From contig NZ_JAAVUS010000011.1 in NCBI RefSeq assembly GCF_018449525.1, forward strand, positions 85,765-149,764: a stretch of DNA of 64,000 nucleotides, given 5' to 3'. The position numbers were made by a program, and so were the translations under genes. The number at the start of each line of letters is the position of its first letter. The stretch's first letter is position 1. This stretch comes from Bradyrhizobium sp. dw_78 (GTDB taxonomy: Bacteria > Pseudomonadota > Alphaproteobacteria > Rhizobiales > Xanthobacteraceae). The notes below the pieces were generated by a model, which was not told where the DNA came from, did not search any database, and saw nothing but the letters and a program-made list of their open reading frames with translations. This document shows positions 61,349-64,000 of this stretch, piece by piece.

Positions 61349-62056
61349 CTATTCGGCCGGCTTTTCGTCTCTCTCCAACTGAGGTTTTTCGTATAAGACC
61401 GCGTTCAGCAGAGAGCGATGCACTTCGATCTTTCCGTTGTAGCTGATCAATCCGAGCTTGCGAAATTTGTTCAGGAAAAAGCTCACGCGGGATCGGGTCG
61501 TTCCGATCATCTCCGCTAAGGTAGCCTGATTGATCGAAGCATCGATGGGTGTCGGCTTTCCATTTTTCCCGAAATTGGCAAGCAAAAGAAGAAGACGTGC
61601 GAGCCGCTTCTCGCTCGAATTGAACAACTGGTCGATCAAATCTTCTTCGATGCGATTGCTCCGGGTCACCAGATAGGTCATGAAAAGCTCTGAAAACCTT
61701 GGCTCCTTCCGAAGCGCCGCCAGCATCGCCCTCCGCGTTATGGAGGTGATAACGCACTCCTCTATCGCCCTCGCGGATCCAACGCGGACCGCCTGACCAT
61801 TCAGGCATCCTTCGCCAAAAAACTGCGCAGTTTCCAAAATGCCGACGACTGCTTCTTTGCCCTGTTCAGAAACAACGGTCACCTGCACCTTGCCTGATTG
61901 GATGTAAAAAATCCTGTCGGCCTCTTCGCCTTGGGCGTAGATGATCCGGCCTTTACGATATTTCGAAATCGTCTTGCCGGACCCCACCTTGGCCAGAAAA
62001 GCCTGGGGATCGAATTGTCGCTTTGCAGGCTTCACGAGCCCTCCTTTGGCCACCAA
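61349..62056 (-). CDS. Crp/Fnr family transcriptional regulator
   Basis: A 235-residue regulator: cyclic-nucleotide-binding-type beta-roll (ISKYRKGRIIYAQGEEADRI, FFGEGCLNGQ), a dimer helix and a winged HTH (NQATLAEMIGTTRSRVSFFL). No Fnr-type N-terminal Cys cluster is present, so oxygen sensing through Fe-S is unlikely. A perfect 18-base palindrome lies 27 bases upstream of its ATG, suggesting autoregulation. Target genes are not evident in the window. Confidence 0.92.
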   Translation of the reverse strand: MVAKGGLVKPAKRQFDPQAFLAKVGSGKTISKYRKGRIIYAQGEEADRIFYIQSGKVQVTVVSEQGKEAVVGILETAQFFGEGCLNGQAVRVGSARAIEECVITSITRRAMLAALRKEPRFSELFMTYLVTRSNRIEEDLIDQLFNSSEKRLARLLLLLANFGKNGKPTPIDASINQATLAEMIGTTRSRVSFFLNKFRKLGLISYNGKIEVHRSLLNAVLYEKPQLERDEKPAE

Positions 62057-62082
62057 TGCCTAAATATTAAATATCGCGTGTT

Positions 62083-62100
62083 TTGGTCAATATTGACCAA
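62083..62100. promoter_or_regulatory. Perfect 18-base palindrome before the Crp/Fnr gene
   Basis: TTGGTCAATATTGACCAA is fully self-complementary and lies 27 bases upstream of the regulator start. Its TTG-N-CAA ends match the general layout of Crp/Fnr operators (TTGAT-N4-ATCAA in Fnr). Probable autoregulatory site. Confidence 0.7.
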
Positions 62101-62127
62101 CAGGCGGATTTCCACGGCGTGAAAATG

Positions 62128-62138
62128 CCCCCCCCCCC
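62128..62138. repeat. Run of eleven C bases
   Basis: A C11 tract lies between the palindrome and the zinc-ribbon gene. Such tracts slip during replication and sequencing; it may tune promoter spacing, or its length may be inaccurate in the assembly. Confidence 0.5.
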
Positions 62139-62197
62139 GTCAGAGGTGGGTGTCCGGCAGCACGTTATGCACCCGCCTGATTGAAGGGGTGCCTCCC

Positions 62198-62437
62198 ATG
62201 CCCGGCTTACGAGCATTATCCACTGGGCCGTCCCTCAGCGTCATAGAGCGCCCACGCTGTCAGCACTGCCAGACCCGCACGATCTTGCACCGCACTGCGC
62301 CCGGTCCGGCGGGTTATGAATTCCGTACCTTCGCGTGCCCCAAGTGCGACCGTGTCCAGCGAACCTTGGTGGTCAGCGACCCCATGAGCGGCGATGCGAG
62401 AGGGTGGCTTCGCGGCGAGCTTAAATCCCCGAACTAG
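62198..62437 (+). CDS. Small zinc-ribbon-like protein (79 aa)
   Basis: Start taken at ATG 62198 (MPGLRALSTGPSLSVIERPR) after GAAGGGGTGCCTCCC. Two CxxC pairs, C21/C24 in RCQHCQTR and C47/C50 in ACPKCDRVQ, make a zinc ribbon. It probably binds zinc and perhaps nucleic acid. Common in Bradyrhizobium-type genomes as I recall; function unknown. Confidence 0.75.
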   Translation: MPGLRALSTGPSLSVIERPRCQHCQTRTILHRTAPGPAGYEFRTFACPKCDRVQRTLVVSDPMSGDARGWLRGELKSPN

Positions 62438-62463
62438 ATTTTGGCAAATTCAACGGAGCTACA

Positions 62464-62664
62464 ATGGCCGCACGCCGATATAGGAAAAAGGTCGTATTTT
62501 TGACGGCCGACGAGTTGGAAGAGCAGGCAGATGCGCGCGCCGATGAGGCGAAGCAATTGCCCGAAGGAGAGGCGAGACAGCATGCGCTTCGCAGCGCAGC
62601 GCAGTTGAAAGTATATGCCGACATGAAACGCGTACTCACACCACATGCCGCCAAATCGAGATAG
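62464..62664 (+). CDS. Small hypothetical protein (66 aa)
   Basis: Reads MAARRYRKKVVFLTADELEE to MKRVLTPHAAKSR, charged and helical. It follows the zinc-ribbon gene by 26 bases and may share its transcript. No function known. Confidence 0.65.
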   Translation: MAARRYRKKVVFLTADELEEQADARADEAKQLPEGEARQHALRSAAQLKVYADMKRVLTPHAAKSR

Positions 62665-62702
62665 TGGACGCGGATCGTGAAATTGGGACGGATTATAGCG
62701 CA

Positions 62703-63783
62703 ATGAGCGATAGATCTTCGGACGGAATACACTCCCTCCAGCGTCAACCCGTGAGAGCCTCAATGGAGGTCGCTGCGGTCGTCAACGCAGCCAGCGTCGT
62801 CTTTGGTTGGCGGGATGAGGAATAGGTTTTCGAATTACCCTGGCGGCTATTCGAACAACTGCCGTTTGCCGTCTATGTCTGTGACCGGGACGGTCTGGTG
62901 CTGCAATACAACCGCCGCGCTGCCGAACTATGGGGTCGTTCGCCTAGACCCGGCGACCCCAACGAACGATTTTGTGGATCGTACCAAATGTTCCGCCCCG
63001 ACGGCAGTCTGCTTCCACACCATCAATGCCCCATGGCAGACGTGCTGCGTACCGGCATTTCCGTGCGCGAACAGGAAGTACACATCGAGCGACCGGACGG
63101 CGTGCGCGGCATCGCGCTCGTTGACATCGAGGCAATCAAGGACATCGATGGAAACGTTGTCGGCGCGGTCAACTGCTTCCAGGACATAACGGAGCGCAAA
63201 CGCAGCGAGGCGCAAATCGTCAATCTCGCACACGAGGCCGAGCATCGAACAAAGAACATCTTGTCCACTGTGCTGGCGACGGTGCGTCTTTCTCATTCCG
63301 ATACATCCGATGATCTCAAGCGATTGATCGAAGGGCGCATCAATGCCCTCGCACGGGTCCATGGGCTGTTCGTACAATCGCGCTGGACCGGAGCGGAGCT
63401 TCACAATCTGGTCACCCAGGAGCTTTCGCCTTACTGCGGCCAGACTGTGGAACGCGTGCGAATTGACGGACCACCCCTGTTGCTGGAGCCGAACACGGCT
63501 CAGACAATTGCGATCTCCTTGCATGAACTCGCAACCAACGCGGCAAAATACGGGTCGCTGTCGGTAGCGGATGGTCGCGTTGAAATCGCCTGGTCGCGTA
63601 CGGCGGACGGACGGCTCAGTTTACGCTGGATCGAGTCAGGCGGGCCGGCTGACACGCCGCCCGCGCACCGCGGGTTCGGCACGCGTGTCATGGAAAATAT
63701 AATTGCGCACCAGCTCAGGGGGGAAGTGCATTTCGATTGGCGCGAGCAAGGCCTAGTGCGAGATCGTCTTGCCGCTTCCATAG
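62703..63783 (+). pseudogene. HWE-family sensor histidine kinase, broken at both ends
   Basis: An in-frame 40-codon start (MSDRSSDGIHSLQRQPVRAS) runs into TAG 62823-62825; after it the same frame continues as a PAS domain (ELPWRLFEQLPFAVYVCDRD), whose first conventional start is GTG 62898. The kinase core is present: H-box LAHEAEHRTKNILSTVLATV, N-box ISLHELATNAAKYGSLSVAD and the HWE hallmark LRWIESGGP. Near 63757 two bases appear lost: the usual ending CEIVLPLP plus stop at 63781-63783 lies one frame over. Read without correction the frame continues to 63983 as unrelated sequence. Probably inactive unless the indels are assembly errors. Confidence 0.75.
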
Positions 63784-64000
63784 GCCGGGCGCCTCGATGG
63801 CTGTGCGGGTCGCCTCCAATGGCGGCGCTTCTCAAACCAAGCATGAAATATCCCAAAGACGTCGCGCCATCGGTTGAACGCCGACGTCTGCTGATGACAC
63901 ATCGCGGCCGTCGAGTGCTCGCCGAGGAATGTCCGATCTTGAGGCGGGAAAAGAAGCGCGGTCTTGACGGCCCCGCTCCATAGGGCGGTCACGCTCTAGT
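63784..64000. other. Window end, no gene recognised
   Basis: The frame past the kinase's natural stop looks like noncoding read-through. I see no promoter, repeat or new gene before the edge. Confidence 0.35.

Noticed and set aside
1..64000. tRNA, rRNA and CRISPR arrays
   Set aside because: No TTCGAATC-type T-arm with a matching acceptor stem and no regularly spaced direct repeats were seen on either strand.

Overview
The window is a 64 kb stretch of GC-rich chromosome, most likely from an alphaproteobacterium of the Bradyrhizobium/Afipia/Rhodopseudomonas group (Nitrobacteraceae, formerly Bradyrhizobiaceae). The reasons are a ROSE-type RNA thermometer in front of an hsp20 gene, HWE-type histidine kinase sequence, intergenic palindromes of the kind ending in GGATCATGCTC, several small proteins familiar from Bradyrhizobium-type genomes, and the density of ABC importers. 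The taxon is inferred from these traits, not proven. I see no rRNA, tRNA or CRISPR array.

Layout. 0-6 kb: an aldo/keto reductase with a divergent TetR regulator and clear operators; fragments of an S1/P1 nuclease and a Do-type protease; a MarC-family membrane protein; two small heat-shock proteins under heat-shock control; and a broken guanine deaminase fused to a metallo-hydrolase tail. 6-14.3 kb: a tripartite drug-efflux operon (MarR, EmrA-like, EmrB-like, NodT-like outer membrane factor), a GH15 glucoamylase-like enzyme, a Cys-rich secreted peptide, and a second MarR with the same operator type. 14.7-30 kb: an organosulfur scavenging island with MetQ-like and sulfonate-type binding proteins, an SsuABC-type importer, serine acetyltransferase, two DszC/SfnB-like flavin monooxygenases, three LLM-class FMN monooxygenases, a Tat-exported aminotransferase and a DOPA-dioxygenase-like protein. 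30-45.5 kb: a second catabolic and uptake island with a Tat-exported amidohydrolase, a NitT/TauT-type importer, a branched-chain-amino-acid-type importer with fused permeases, a cyclase, a DapA-like lyase/synthase, a class II aldolase and another SsuABC-type importer. 45.5-47.2 kb: decayed gene remnants, next to a lone Fic-domain AMP-transferase. 49-60 kb: mixed metabolism and regulation (cupin, two LysR regulators, thioesterase, AEC, DMT and MFS transporters, a GST with a premature stop, alpha/beta hydrolase, HIBADH-like dehydrogenase, rhodanese, tautomerase). 60-64 kb: small conserved proteins, a Crp/Fnr regulator with a perfect palindrome before it, and a broken HWE kinase.

How the parts fit. 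The two central islands look like one nutrient-scavenging region. Organosulfur or organonitrogen compounds are captured by many periplasmic binding proteins, possibly pre-processed in the periplasm by Tat-exported enzymes, imported by at least four ABC systems, and desulfonated or ring-opened by FMNH2-dependent monooxygenases. The released sulfite would feed cysteine synthesis through O-acetylserine. No transcription factor and no flavin reductase are encoded between 14.7 and 45.5 kb, so control and reduced flavin must come from elsewhere. Candidate RNA leaders (17.1 kb, 23.75 kb) may supply local control.

Several genes carry one- or two-base frameshifts or nonsense changes (LivG-like, GST, HWE kinase, MenA-like, alpha/beta hydrolase). 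Either the region is decaying or the assembly contains small indel errors.
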